Positions 1 to 6,104 of a DNA stretch of 6,104 nt are shown in pieces. The DNA comes from Gammaproteobacteria bacterium (GTDB taxonomy: Bacteria > Pseudomonadota > Gammaproteobacteria > Arenicellales > UBA868), in assembly GCA_003529705.1 (NCBI GenBank), contig DPVA01000087.1, positions 5,102-11,205 of the forward strand, written 5' to 3'. Under the pieces are notes generated by a model that worked only from the letters and a program-made list of their open reading frames with translations, was not told the origin of the DNA and did no database searches. How positions within the stretch are numbered: position 1 is the stretch's first letter; each line of letters starts with the position of its first letter. The position numbers and the translations under genes were made by a program.

Positions 1-1853
1 GGATCCATCTTAAGGACGGCGCGAAACTCGCTGTATGCATTCGCATCGGGTGGGCTGATCAAGTGTCCGTCCTTAAGATAGGTTTGCGCCCGAGCGAGAT
101 GCGGTCCACTCAATCGCAAAAGTGTTTCTGCATCGCGATAGGCATTGGCACGTGCGAGATCATCCTCTCTTGCGAATTCAGCGACCTCCGATTGCCCGGC
201 ATCTTCTGGAAATACGGTTTGAGAGTCCACAAAGCCTGGAGAGTCTGAAGGGGTTAGATCGGTTGCACCAATGATCTCAATCGTTGTACTTGAGGGTCGA
301 ATGTCGTGCGCCCCGGGGGGCGTGACAAGAAGGTACAGCAGATAAACCGCAGTCAGCACCAGAAGAACGCCGATACCGAACCGGACTGAATAAGCACGCA
401 ACGGAGCCGAAAGTTGCTCCAGCAGTTTCTTTCCGTCAAAGCCAGCTCGTGTCCTGGTAGATGCTTTCACTGACTCGCGGCGCTGGGGCGGAAGCGAAAG
501 GTCATCGAATTCAGGATCAATCAGTACGTGCCCTGCATTTTCAAGATCGTCGGCAATCGTTAGTGGAGTCCGGTCACCAGACAGGCCAGTGTGAATTACG
601 CCGTGTTTCTCAGAATCGTGAAGTCCGCCGGCAATGAGGGGCTCCCGTCGACTGCCCTGGGTATTTGTTTCGCTCGCCTCGTGACCAAAGAAGTTTATAT
701 TTTTTCGATCTCCTGGGACGGGATTAGGTGTGTCCAACACATTTTTTGTTTTATCGAACGCGCTCAGAACAATCGCAGAAGCGCCCCGGACACGGTTCGC
801 CGCCGGGTCGTGGGACTCGTCGCCAACTGAAGTTTTCCGATCACGGTCTCTACTGCGCGCAGGGCTGCCAGTCTTTTCAAGCCCAATACTCAGACCGGGA
901 GGATCGGCATCCTCTAAAGGGAGTAAGGGGTCGGAATCGAGGGCTGCGATAAGTTCAGCCGCATTCTGCGGCCTGGCAATTGGATCGAGCCGTAACAGGC
1001 AGTCAATCAGCGACAGGATAGATAGCGAGAAAAACCCCTTTCCGGTATTAACAGCCGCAGGAAGTGGATCCCCCAATCCCTTGTCGGCCGCCTCAAGCCG
1101 CACAAGCGCATCCACGGGGGCGGTGCGGCAGACACCGTGATAGAGAATTGCACCCAGTGCATAGTAGTCTGTCCACTGACCCAGTTGTCCTCGGAAGCTT
1201 GCAAGTTCTGGCGCACGAAAATCGTGTACCGAATGCGCATCCGGTGGAGGGTAGTGAAACTTATCCGTACTGAATCCACAGATCACCAATTGATCCTCAT
1301 TGGCAAGCAGAATTCTTGCTGGAGTCAATTCCAGATGTAGGCCGCCTGCATCGTGTGCAGCATCGAGATAGGTTATTGCAGAATACAGGATGGCCTTGAG
1401 GGTTTCTTCTGGAAGGCGCTGCCCCGTTTCTAGCAGGTCGGCCAACGAAGCCCGTACTGGAAGATCAATGGAGTACCAGGCGGCCCCATCGTTTTCTTCG
1501 TAGTGTGCAACCCGCCCAGGGTGGTCGAGTTGGCTGAGTACCCGTGCCAGGCGCAGAAACTCGGTCAACCCTTGCTCAAAGTCGGAGTTAAACTGGGCGT
1601 CACAAAGCAGCAGGGATACGCCATCGGTGTCCCGGACGGCAAATTGAACCGGGAAGTACTCCTGGACAACGATCGTCCCCTCATTGGCGAGATAGGTGTA
1701 CCCGCTATCAGAGGTTCCCAGCAACCTTGAGATGACGTTCGGACCAAGCGCCGCTCCCATTGCCAATGGAGCGGCTTGGAGCGTATCGGGTTCGGGGGTT
1801 TCTGCTGGAGCGGCTTTTTCGTTAGATTTGGGATTTTGCGTATCTGTTGTCAT
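1..1853 (-). CDS. Membrane-anchored Ser/Thr kinase-like protein, predicted pseudokinase (C-terminus cut by window edge)
   Basis: An unbroken frame of 617 codons runs from ATG at 1853 off the left edge; an in-frame stop lies upstream and no other ATG precedes it. Residues about 39-310 follow the bacterial Ser/Thr kinase pattern of the 'GITYLA...VAIKEYFP' group, but the catalytic sites are changed. The Gly loop reads LGTSDSGYTYLA (middle Gly lost). The ATP lysine is Gln64 in VVQEYFP, and the helix-C Glu is Leu102 in FLRLAR. HRDxKPxN has become HLELTPAR (173-180), and DFG has become CGF (192-194). Structural C-lobe signatures remain: APE (214-216), TDYYALG (228-234) and LDPxxRP (289-295, with Arg294). 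A polar, probably disordered linker covers about 310-480. One transmembrane helix lies at about 487-509, with basic residues on its N side, so the kinase fold should be cytoplasmic and the C-terminus periplasmic. The last 60 residues are Ala/Leu-rich and TPR-like, ending in VLKMDP. No Shine-Dalgarno site stands at normal distance. Whether it binds nucleotide or partner proteins cannot be told from sequence. Confidence 0.9.
   Translation of the reverse strand, partial: MTTDTQNPKSNEKAAPAETPEPDTLQAAPLAMGAALGPNVISRLLGTSDSGYTYLANEGTIVVQEYFPVQFAVRDTDGVSLLLCDAQFNSDFEQGLTEFLRLARVLSQLDHPGRVAHYEENDGAAWYSIDLPVRASLADLLETGQRLPEETLKAILYSAITYLDAAHDAGGLHLELTPARILLANEDQLVICGFSTDKFHYPPPDAHSVHDFRAPELASFRGQLGQWTDYYALGAILYHGVCRTAPVDALVRLEAADKGLGDPLPAAVNTGKGFFSLSILSLIDCLLRLDPIARPQNAAELIAALDSDPLLPLEDADPPGLSIGLEKTGSPARSRDRDRKTSVGDESHDPAANRVRGASAIVLSAFDKTKNVLDTPNPVPGDRKNINFFGHEASETNTQGSRREPLIAGGLHDSEKHGVIHTGLSGDRTPLTIADDLENAGHVLIDPEFDDLSLPPQRRESVKASTRTRAGFDGKKLLEQLSAPLRAYSVRFGIGVLLVLTAVYLLYLLVTPPGAHDIRPSSTTIEIIGATDLTPSDSPGFVDSQTVFPEDAGQSEVAEFAREDDLARANAYRDAETLLRLSGPHLARAQTYLKDGHLISPPDANAYSEFRAVLKMD
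7..79. repeat. Perfect 13-bp inverted repeat with 47-base spacer, inside the pseudokinase gene
   Basis: Bases 7-19 (ATCTTAAGGACGG) are the exact reverse complement of 67-79 (CCGTCCTTAAGAT). Both arms centre on CTTAAG, which encodes Leu-Lys in each copy (YLKDG and VLKMD). In the mRNA the arms could form a stem with a 47-base loop. Both arms sit in normal-looking coding sequence, so the repeat may be a by-product of similar codons rather than a functional element. Confidence 0.85.
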
Positions 1854-1870
1854 CGTGATACGGGCATACC

Positions 1871-1899
1871 TTTATCAGCGTTAACCTTGCAGGCGTCGA
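1871..1899 (-). promoter_or_regulatory. Possible sigma-70 promoter for the pseudokinase gene
   Basis: Read on the minus strand, TCGACG (1899-1894, four of six matches to TTGACA) is followed after 17 bases by GATAAA (1876-1871, four of six matches to TATAAT). Transcription would begin about 10 bases before the ATG at 1853. That would leave a very short leader, which fits the absence of a Shine-Dalgarno site. Both hexamers are imperfect, so this is only a candidate. Confidence 0.27.
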
Positions 1900-1988
1900 C
1901 CCCGGTATCGGGAATCATCGTCAGACAGATCGCGTTAGCGGGGTCCGCACTTGCACAGGATCGGAAATGGGCTCAACCAGCGTGGTCA

Positions 1989-1994
1989 TATAAT
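1989..1994 (+). promoter_or_regulatory. Possible -10 element (TATAAT) upstream of the aminotransferase gene
   Basis: A perfect TATAAT lies on the plus strand 143 bases before the aminotransferase start, so a transcript would carry a leader of roughly 135-140 bases. No good -35 hexamer stands 15-19 bases upstream (the sequence there is near AATGGG), and the TG of an extended -10 is missing. If used, it would probably need an activator. Confidence 0.3.
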
Positions 1995-2128
1995 ACCTCG
2001 GTTAGCAGATAGCGAATAGGGATGACCGGATCTTTTAGGGCCGGAAAGTCAAAGAAACAAGGTTGAAGCCGGGCCTTTTCGCGCAGGGTCCAGGGCGATC
2101 AGCCGGTTTTAAAACCTCGCTTTTTAGC

Positions 2129-2133
2129 AGGAG
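2129..2133 (+). promoter_or_regulatory. Shine-Dalgarno site of the aminotransferase gene
   Basis: AGGAG lies four bases before the ATG at 2138. It decides the start: the open frame reaches back to TTG at 2063 and offers another ATG at 2159, but neither has a comparable site. Confidence 0.75.
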
Positions 2134-2137
2134 CAAA

Positions 2138-3301
2138 ATGATTTCATCAAGTCGACGGATGGCGTTCGTTCAGCAGCCGATTATCCCGGTGATTGGAGAT
2201 CTCATTCTGGCGAATTCGGGGACCATTTCCCTGGGACAAGGGATAGTCCATTATCCGCCGCCAGGGGGTATCGAGGGCCATATCCGCACATTTTGGGATG
2301 ATCCATCGGCGCATCACTATGGCCCAGTGGAAGGCTTGGCACCCCTGCGGTCTGCACTCGCGGAGAAACTCACTCGGGAGAACCAGATTTCGCTTGAGGG
2401 TAGGGAAGTCGTCGTGACGGCCGGAAGCAATATGGGATTCTTGAACCTCTTGCTGGCGATCACGGATCCTGGCGACGAGGTGATTCTGCCTAAACCGTTC
2501 TACTTCAATCAGGAAATGGCGGTGCGGATCGCCGACTGTATTCCGGTCACGGTGCCCACAGATTCGCAGGGGCATCTGGAGATCGATGCTATTGAAGCCG
2601 CTATGTCGAAAAAGACCCGGGCTGTGGTTACGGTATCGCCCAACAATCCTACAGGAGTCGTGTATCCCGAAACTGCCCTGAGGACAGTGAACAGCCTGTG
2701 CCGGGAACACAGGATCTACCATATCAGCGACGAAGCCTACGAGTATTTCCTCTACGATGGCGTTGAGCATTTTTCTCCGGGTGCGATTGAAGGTGGTGAG
2801 TCGCACACCATCTGTTTGTACTCGTTAAGTAAGGCATATGGCTTCGCCAGTTGGCGTATTGGATATGCGGTAATTCCCGAAGAATTGTTTGGAGCCTTGA
2901 GAAAGGTCCAGGATACGAATGTGATCTGCGCAACTGCGATTTCTCAGTACGCTGCATTGGGAGCTATTAAGGCCGGTGTGGATTATTGCCGGCCTTATCT
3001 TGCCGATATGGCAATTGTCCGCCGTCAGGGCGTTGACGCATTGAACATGCTAGGTGACAAAGCAAGCCTGTTGCCAAACTCGGGAGCGTTTTACCTTTTT
3101 GTAGAGGTACCTGCCTTTGATGGTGACGGCCTTGATCTTGCTCGGGTTTTGATTGAACGCTTCGGGGTTGCAGTTATTCCGGGCAGCGCGTTCGGGGTAA
3201 CCGATCGATGCGCATTTAGGGCGTCTTTCGGCGCCCTCCAGAGCGACAGCGCGCTCGCCGGGCTCGACCGCTTGGTAACCGGTCTAAAAACCTTGACCTG
3301 A
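2138..3301 (+). CDS. Pyridoxal-phosphate-dependent aminotransferase, class I/II
   Basis: This 387-residue protein has the full fold type I aminotransferase signature and the usual length for the family. The N-terminal part has an HHYGPVEGLAPLR segment, typical of the substrate-site entrance. TAGSNMGF starts the cofactor-binding domain. NPTG at 170-173 supplies the PLP-contacting Asn170. Asp198 and Tyr201 in SDEAY contact the PLP ring nitrogen and hydroxyl. Lys232 in SLSKAYG should form the internal aldimine, and Arg361 in FRASF should bind the substrate carboxylate. It is therefore expected to be an active, soluble, cytoplasmic enzyme moving an amino group from an amino acid to a 2-oxo acid. 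The substrate is not readable; aspartate, aromatic or unusual amino acids are all possible. It is followed by tRNA-Ser on the same strand, and its upstream neighbour is divergent, so it is probably transcribed alone. The ATG at 2138 was chosen for its AGGAG site. Confidence 0.93.
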   Translation: MISSSRRMAFVQQPIIPVIGDLILANSGTISLGQGIVHYPPPGGIEGHIRTFWDDPSAHHYGPVEGLAPLRSALAEKLTRENQISLEGREVVVTAGSNMGFLNLLLAITDPGDEVILPKPFYFNQEMAVRIADCIPVTVPTDSQGHLEIDAIEAAMSKKTRAVVTVSPNNPTGVVYPETALRTVNSLCREHRIYHISDEAYEYFLYDGVEHFSPGAIEGGESHTICLYSLSKAYGFASWRIGYAVIPEELFGALRKVQDTNVICATAISQYAALGAIKAGVDYCRPYLADMAIVRRQGVDALNMLGDKASLLPNSGAFYLFVEVPAFDGDGLDLARVLIERFGVAVIPGSAFGVTDRCAFRASFGALQSDSALAGLDRLVTGLKTLT

Positions 3302-3312
3302 CTCGAGCGGGT

Positions 3313-3349
3313 TTGCGTCGAGGCCTTAACTTAGATACTCTTTGGCGCC
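3313..3349 (+). promoter_or_regulatory. Possible tRNA promoter with GC-rich discriminator
   Basis: Just before the tRNA lie a TTGCGT (3313-3318), a -10-like GATACT (3334-3339; TACTCT at 3336-3341 would give 17-base spacing) and then GGCGCC (3344-3349). A GC-rich stretch after the -10 is typical of stable-RNA promoters under stringent control. The hexamers are weak, and co-transcription with the aminotransferase gene cannot be excluded. Confidence 0.3.
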
Positions 3350-3354
3350 TCTGC

Positions 3355-3447
<93 letters not shown>

Positions 3448-3467
3448 TTCACTTCTTCGCCCAGCAG

Positions 3468-4421
3468 TTACTTCTCTGAACGGTAAAAGTAGTTCGTGCG
3501 GAAACGCTCCATGAGGTAATCTCCGTAGCGTATTGGCATCTCATCCTTGACAGATGTTGCGGAAGACACTTTGGCCTGAATTGTCGCGTCAAAGTTGGGG
3601 TCATAGAAAAAAGCTGTGGAGTATCGTTCTTTCTGGTTGAGAACAACGCGGTGTGGAGTCGAGGGCCAGCGTCCTCCAGAGATGATAGAAAGCATATCTG
3701 CCACATTCAAGATCAGAGTATTCCTGAGTGGAGGTAGCGGTATCCAGGTTCCGTCTGTTCCTTGCACCTCCAGGCCGCCCGTCGAATCCTGCGCAACCAG
3801 GGTCAAAAAACCATGGTCCGTATGGGGCGCGGATCCGAATTCATTCGGATGATCAGCAGCACTGGCGGCAGGATATCTTAGTAATCGCAGAAAGATTGTG
3901 GGCTCATCGAACCAATTTTTGAAAGCATCAGGCCTGAGTCTCAATGCGACAGCCAGCCGCTGCGTCAGTTCGTCCGCAAGCGCCCGCATTGCCTCGAAGT
4001 AGCGCAAACATTGTGTCCGAAAAACACCGCCCAGGGATTCAGGCCACTGGTTGGGCCCGAAAATTGCACTGTCCCAGCGGGGGTGGTCGGGCGAAACCGA
4101 CTGCATCACCATAAAAGACTCAGACCGGTTGGGATGAGTGGCCGTCACCACGCTAGAGGTTACGGTTTGACTCGCACTTTGCCCGATATAGCCACGATGA
4201 AAAGGGTTGACCGCGATCGCGTTTTTGTCTTCTTCAGATAACTCATGGAAGACTCGGTTGGCCTCAAAGATCTGAGAGTGTTGGGCATCGGTGATCCCGT
4301 GGCCTTGAATATAGCAAAAGCCATGGGTGGCCAGGGCCTGGTCGAGAGCGTTCGCAATAACCGGGTCCGAAACTGCCGACATCCCGGATCGGATATCAAT
4401 GCACGGAATTTCACCGATCAT
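3468..4421 (-). CDS. Fe(II)/2-oxoglutarate-dependent oxygenase, isopenicillin N synthase-like
   Basis: The 317-residue protein begins with the non-haem dioxygenase N-terminal pattern (IPCIDIRSG, then GFCYIQGHGI), as in plant-type and isopenicillin N synthase-like enzymes. The double-stranded beta-helix core has all expected ligands: His200 and Asp202 in APHTDHG, and His257 in STPHRVV, should bind Fe(II). Arg266 and Ser268 in RYSTAFFYDP match the RxS motif that binds 2-oxoglutarate, or the substrate in isopenicillin N synthase itself. It should be a soluble cytoplasmic oxidase or hydroxylase. The substrate is unknown; hydroxylation, desaturation or ring closure are all possible. The start is uncertain: the frame also opens at TTG 4427 and is closed by a stop just beyond. 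I chose ATG 4421, though neither start has a clear Shine-Dalgarno site. It is divergent from the reductase-like gene, with 174 bases between them, and convergent with the tRNA. Confidence 0.92.
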   Translation of the reverse strand: MIGEIPCIDIRSGMSAVSDPVIANALDQALATHGFCYIQGHGITDAQHSQIFEANRVFHELSEEDKNAIAVNPFHRGYIGQSASQTVTSSVVTATHPNRSESFMVMQSVSPDHPRWDSAIFGPNQWPESLGGVFRTQCLRYFEAMRALADELTQRLAVALRLRPDAFKNWFDEPTIFLRLLRYPAASAADHPNEFGSAPHTDHGFLTLVAQDSTGGLEVQGTDGTWIPLPPLRNTLILNVADMLSIISGGRWPSTPHRVVLNQKERYSTAFFYDPNFDATIQAKVSSATSVKDEMPIRYGDYLMERFRTNYFYRSEK

Positions 4422-4522
4422 TCCCAAGGCCCGAATTTAAGTGAGATTGGCAGAATACCATGCGCCACCTCGATACCGTTATCAGATTTATGGAATCACA
4501 AAGGCAGGAAGAGCAAAAGACC

Positions 4523-4550
4523 TTGAGGCTGACCCGGCATAGGTTAAACT
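4523..4550 (+). promoter_or_regulatory. Possible sigma-70 promoter for the reductase-like gene
   Basis: TTGAGG (4523-4528) and TAAACT (4545-4550), each matching four of six consensus bases, stand 16 bases apart. They would give a leader of about 40 bases before the ATG at 4596. Spacing and position are reasonable, but the match is modest. Confidence 0.35.
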
Positions 4551-4585
4551 CCGCGGCCATTGTATTTATCCACGATTGACTATTT

Positions 4586-4593
4586 GAGAGAGG
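4586..4593 (+). promoter_or_regulatory. Shine-Dalgarno site of the reductase-like gene
   Basis: The purine run GAGAGAGG ends two bases before the ATG at 4596, with its first GAGAG at a more usual five-base distance. It favours this ATG over the TTG at 4560, which would add 12 residues ahead of a typical N-terminus. Confidence 0.6.
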
Positions 4594-4595
4594 CT

Positions 4596-5711
4596 ATGAC
4601 AGCAAACCAGCCAGACACTTCCAGCCCGGATAGGAGCGGGCCACCTACGACCGAGTACCGTATTCTGATTCTGGGCGCCTCCTACGGCTCTTTGCTATCG
4701 ACTAAGTTGGTGCTTGCAGGGCACCACGCGACGCTTGTCTGTCGCGAGGCGACCGCGGCTATTTTCAATACAGAAGGCTCGATAGTCAGGATGCCGGTCA
4801 GAGGGCGTGATGGACTGATCGAAGTGGATTCCGGTAGTCTTTCGGGTTCACTTCACGCAACTGTTCCTGAGAAGGTTGATCCCGCCGAGTTCGATCTCGT
4901 TGTGCTTGCGATGCAGGAGCCTCAATACAGTGCAGTGGGCGTCCGCGAACTGATCGGTCGGGTCGCCGCTTCTGGCGTCCCGACGATGGCTATTACCAAT
5001 ATGCCGTTGTTGCCCTACCTTGCACGGATTCCAGGCATTGAGACTGGGAGTTTACGGCCCTGCTTCCTGGAACCTGAACTTTGGGATTCTTTCGATCCGG
5101 ACCTGATGACGTTGTGCAGTCCTGACCCACAGGCGTTTCGTCCGCCTGAAGAAAAACCTAATGTGCTCCAGGTGCGGTTACCTACAAACTTTAAAGCGGC
5201 AGCCTTTGCCGATGCAGGACATACAAGGATGTTGCGCGATCTAGATTTAGGGATTGAGGCCGCACGTTTCCAGAGCCCGGAGCATGGCACACTAGAGTTG
5301 CCGGTGAAGCTTAGGGTATACGACTCGGTCTTTGTTCCGCTCGCAAAATGGGCCATGTTGATGGCTGGGAACTATCGTTGCGTTCAGGCCGGGGAGATGA
5401 GGCCGATTAAGGATGCGGTTCATGGTGACCTCGATGCGAGTCGGGCCGTCTATGACTGGGTGGTGGAGGTTTGTATTGGCCTTGGCGGAGACATTTCGGA
5501 TTTTGTACCTTTCGAGAAGTACGCTAAGGCCGCCAGTTCGCTCGCCAGCCCCTCGTCTGCCGCCCGGGCACTGGCGGGCGGCGCGAAGAATATTGAGCGG
5601 GTTGATAAACTAGTCTCTTTAGTAGCGGCCCAACAAGGCAAGCATCTAGAAGTTGTGGATGAGACGGTGGCGCTGGTCGAAAAGTGGTTGAGCCAGAATC
5701 GCGACGCTTAA
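4596..5711 (+). CDS. Ketopantoate reductase-like NAD(P)-binding protein
   Basis: The 371-residue protein starts with a 20-residue polar tail and then a Rossmann beta-alpha-beta unit: RILILGASYGSLL, then LAGHHATLVCR. This matches the PanE/ApbA pattern, where the family normally has GxGxxG; here the loop is G27-A-S-Y-G31-S, one residue shorter. A second strand, FDLVVLAMQEPQY, corresponds to the family's 'VK..Q' cofactor contact. The C-terminal half has KLRVYDSVFVPLAKWAMLMA, then a PSSAARAL segment and a terminal helix that resemble the helical dimerisation domain of ketopantoate reductases. At 371 residues it is longer than the usual 290-310. It is probably an NAD(P)H-dependent 2-oxo acid or imine reductase in the cytoplasm. 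True pantothenate synthesis is doubtful given how far it departs from PanE; an opine-dehydrogenase-like role is an alternative. It shares a divergent promoter region with the oxygenase and converges on the LOG-family gene 63 bases downstream. Confidence 0.85.
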   Translation: MTANQPDTSSPDRSGPPTTEYRILILGASYGSLLSTKLVLAGHHATLVCREATAAIFNTEGSIVRMPVRGRDGLIEVDSGSLSGSLHATVPEKVDPAEFDLVVLAMQEPQYSAVGVRELIGRVAASGVPTMAITNMPLLPYLARIPGIETGSLRPCFLEPELWDSFDPDLMTLCSPDPQAFRPPEEKPNVLQVRLPTNFKAAAFADAGHTRMLRDLDLGIEAARFQSPEHGTLELPVKLRVYDSVFVPLAKWAMLMAGNYRCVQAGEMRPIKDAVHGDLDASRAVYDWVVEVCIGLGGDISDFVPFEKYAKAASSLASPSSAARALAGGAKNIERVDKLVSLVAAQQGKHLEVVDETVALVEKWLSQNRDA

Positions 5712-5774
5712 GAAGGCCGGAATCGATGAGTGTCCGGGAGAAAGGACGGGCAACAAACGTCCGGGATGAAGAGC

Positions 5775-6104
5775 CTAGAGCGTTGCACCATGGTCGGCGA
5801 CCCCGTGCTGTGAGAGTTGGATCGTAAGGTATTCGTAGGCATCGTCAACGGAATCCGTTAGTAAAAACAAGTCCAAATCATCTTCACTGATTGTGCCATG
5901 CTTGATCAGCGTCTCGAAATTAATGGCTTCCTGCCAGAAAGAGGTGTCATAGAGCACAATTGGTAGGCGCTTTCGAATCTTTCCCGTTTGCAGAAGGGTT
6001 AGAATTTCAAATAATTCGTCTAGGGTTCCAAAGCCGCCGGGAAAGAACACCACCGCTTTCGCCAAGTAGGCAAACCAGAACTTGCGCATGAAGAAGTAGT
6101 GGAA
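5775..6104 (-). CDS. LOG-family (lysine decarboxylase-like) nucleotide-processing protein, N-terminus cut by window edge
   Basis: The last 109 codons of a gene that enters from the right edge; the frame is open to position 6104 (FHYFF before the first visible Met at 6089), so that Met is internal. The visible part holds the family hallmark: an RKFWFAYLAKAVVFF strand-helix leading to PGGFGTLDE (about 6016-6042 on the minus strand), which binds the ribose phosphate and supplies the catalytic Glu. ELFEILTLLQTGKI follows, then the LPIVLYD strand. Proteins of this family (TIGR00730/YgdH-like) split the base from nucleoside 5'-monophosphates; 'lysine decarboxylase' is an old misnomer. The remaining N-terminal part should hold the rest of the Rossmann fold. 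Which nucleotide it acts on, and whether it makes cytokinin-like products, cannot be judged. It ends tail-to-tail with the reductase-like gene, without an obvious shared terminator hairpin. Confidence 0.92.
   Translation of the reverse strand, partial: FHYFFMRKFWFAYLAKAVVFFPGGFGTLDELFEILTLLQTGKIRKRLPIVLYDTSFWQEAINFETLIKHGTISEDDLDLFLLTDSVDDAYEYLTIQLSQHGVADHGATL

Larger units (their letters stand above)
1854..2137. other. Divergent intergenic region between pseudokinase and aminotransferase genes
   Basis: These 284 bases separate two genes that point away from each other. They hold the candidate minus-strand promoter at 1871-1899, the TATAAT hexamer at 1989-1994 and the aminotransferase ribosome binding site. 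Two small symmetric elements are visible: CCCGGTATCGGG at 1901-1912 and the 12-bp palindrome GGTTTTAAAACC at 2105-2116. Neither is long enough to be convincing as an operator. The aminotransferase frame stays open upstream to a TTG at 2063, but those 25 extra codons do not resemble the enzyme's N-terminus. I see no RNA gene, riboswitch or terminator here. Confidence 0.6.
4422..4595. other. Divergent intergenic region between oxygenase and reductase-like genes
   Basis: These 174 bases must hold the start signals for both genes. A candidate plus-strand promoter is at 4523-4550. A near-palindrome GATACCGTTATC (4472-4483, five of six pairs match) lies roughly mid-region and could be a regulator site, though such short symmetry is common by chance. 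For the oxygenase strand I see only weak candidates, such as TTGTGA followed by a poorly spaced GATAAC. No regulator gene is present in the window. Confidence 0.5.

Noticed and set aside
730..1140. A 136-codon open frame on the plus strand
   Set aside because: It lies opposite the pseudokinase gene, whose frame is much longer and shows clear family signatures; the plus-strand translation is Ser/Arg-rich without recognisable domains.
2105..2116. Perfect palindrome GGTTTTAAAACC
   Set aside because: A 12-bp palindrome is expected about once in a window of this size, so its presence alone does not show an operator.
2147..2806. A 219-codon open frame on the minus strand
   Set aside because: It is antisense to the aminotransferase, which has all its family motifs; the antisense translation is rich in His and Arg and shows no domain.
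3302..3322. Inverted repeat CTCGA/TCGAG after the aminotransferase stop
   Set aside because: Only five pairs with an 11-base loop and no T-run; too weak for a terminator.
5732..5766. Repeated GTCCGGGA and a 5-bp stem (GGACG/CGTCC) between the two convergent genes
   Set aside because: The stem is short, its loop is nine bases and no T-run follows on either strand, so it does not support a terminator call.

Overview
The window carries five protein genes and one tRNA gene of a bacterium, most likely a gammaproteobacterium. The reasons are a tRNA-Ser with an encoded CCA end, the proteobacterial style of the kinase-like protein (its nearest pattern is the 'KEYFP' Ser/Thr kinase group), and good Shine-Dalgarno sites before two of the genes. 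Base composition looks fairly balanced, a little above half G+C by eye. The assignment rests on protein flavour only; no marker gene fixes the genus. The window opens with a BamHI-type hexamer (GGATCC) in the middle of a gene, so the left edge may be a clone end.

Layout. (1) Positions 1-1853, minus strand: a long uninterrupted reading frame, cut by the left edge, for a membrane-anchored protein with a kinase fold. Every catalytic signature of the kinase is altered, so it is a predicted pseudokinase. (2) Positions 1854-2137: a divergent intergenic region. (3) Positions 2138-3301, plus strand: a PLP-dependent class I/II aminotransferase with all key residues present. (4) Positions 3355-3445, plus strand: tRNA-Ser(GGA). 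(5) Positions 3468-4421, minus strand: an Fe(II)/2-oxoglutarate-type oxygenase of the isopenicillin N synthase-like group. (6) Positions 4422-4595: a second divergent intergenic region. (7) Positions 4596-5711, plus strand: a ketopantoate-reductase-like NAD(P)-binding protein. (8) Positions 5775-6104, minus strand: the C-terminal part of a LOG-family ('lysine decarboxylase-like') nucleotide-processing protein, cut by the right edge.

How they may work together. No two genes form a classical same-strand operon, so each is probably transcribed on its own or from a divergent promoter region. The aminotransferase, oxygenase and reductase are the kinds of enzymes that modify amino or keto acids, and the last two share one short divergent promoter region. 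A common small-molecule pathway is possible but is inference. The most unusual element is the pseudokinase with a transmembrane segment and a C-terminal region beyond the membrane; it looks like a signalling or scaffold receptor rather than an enzyme.
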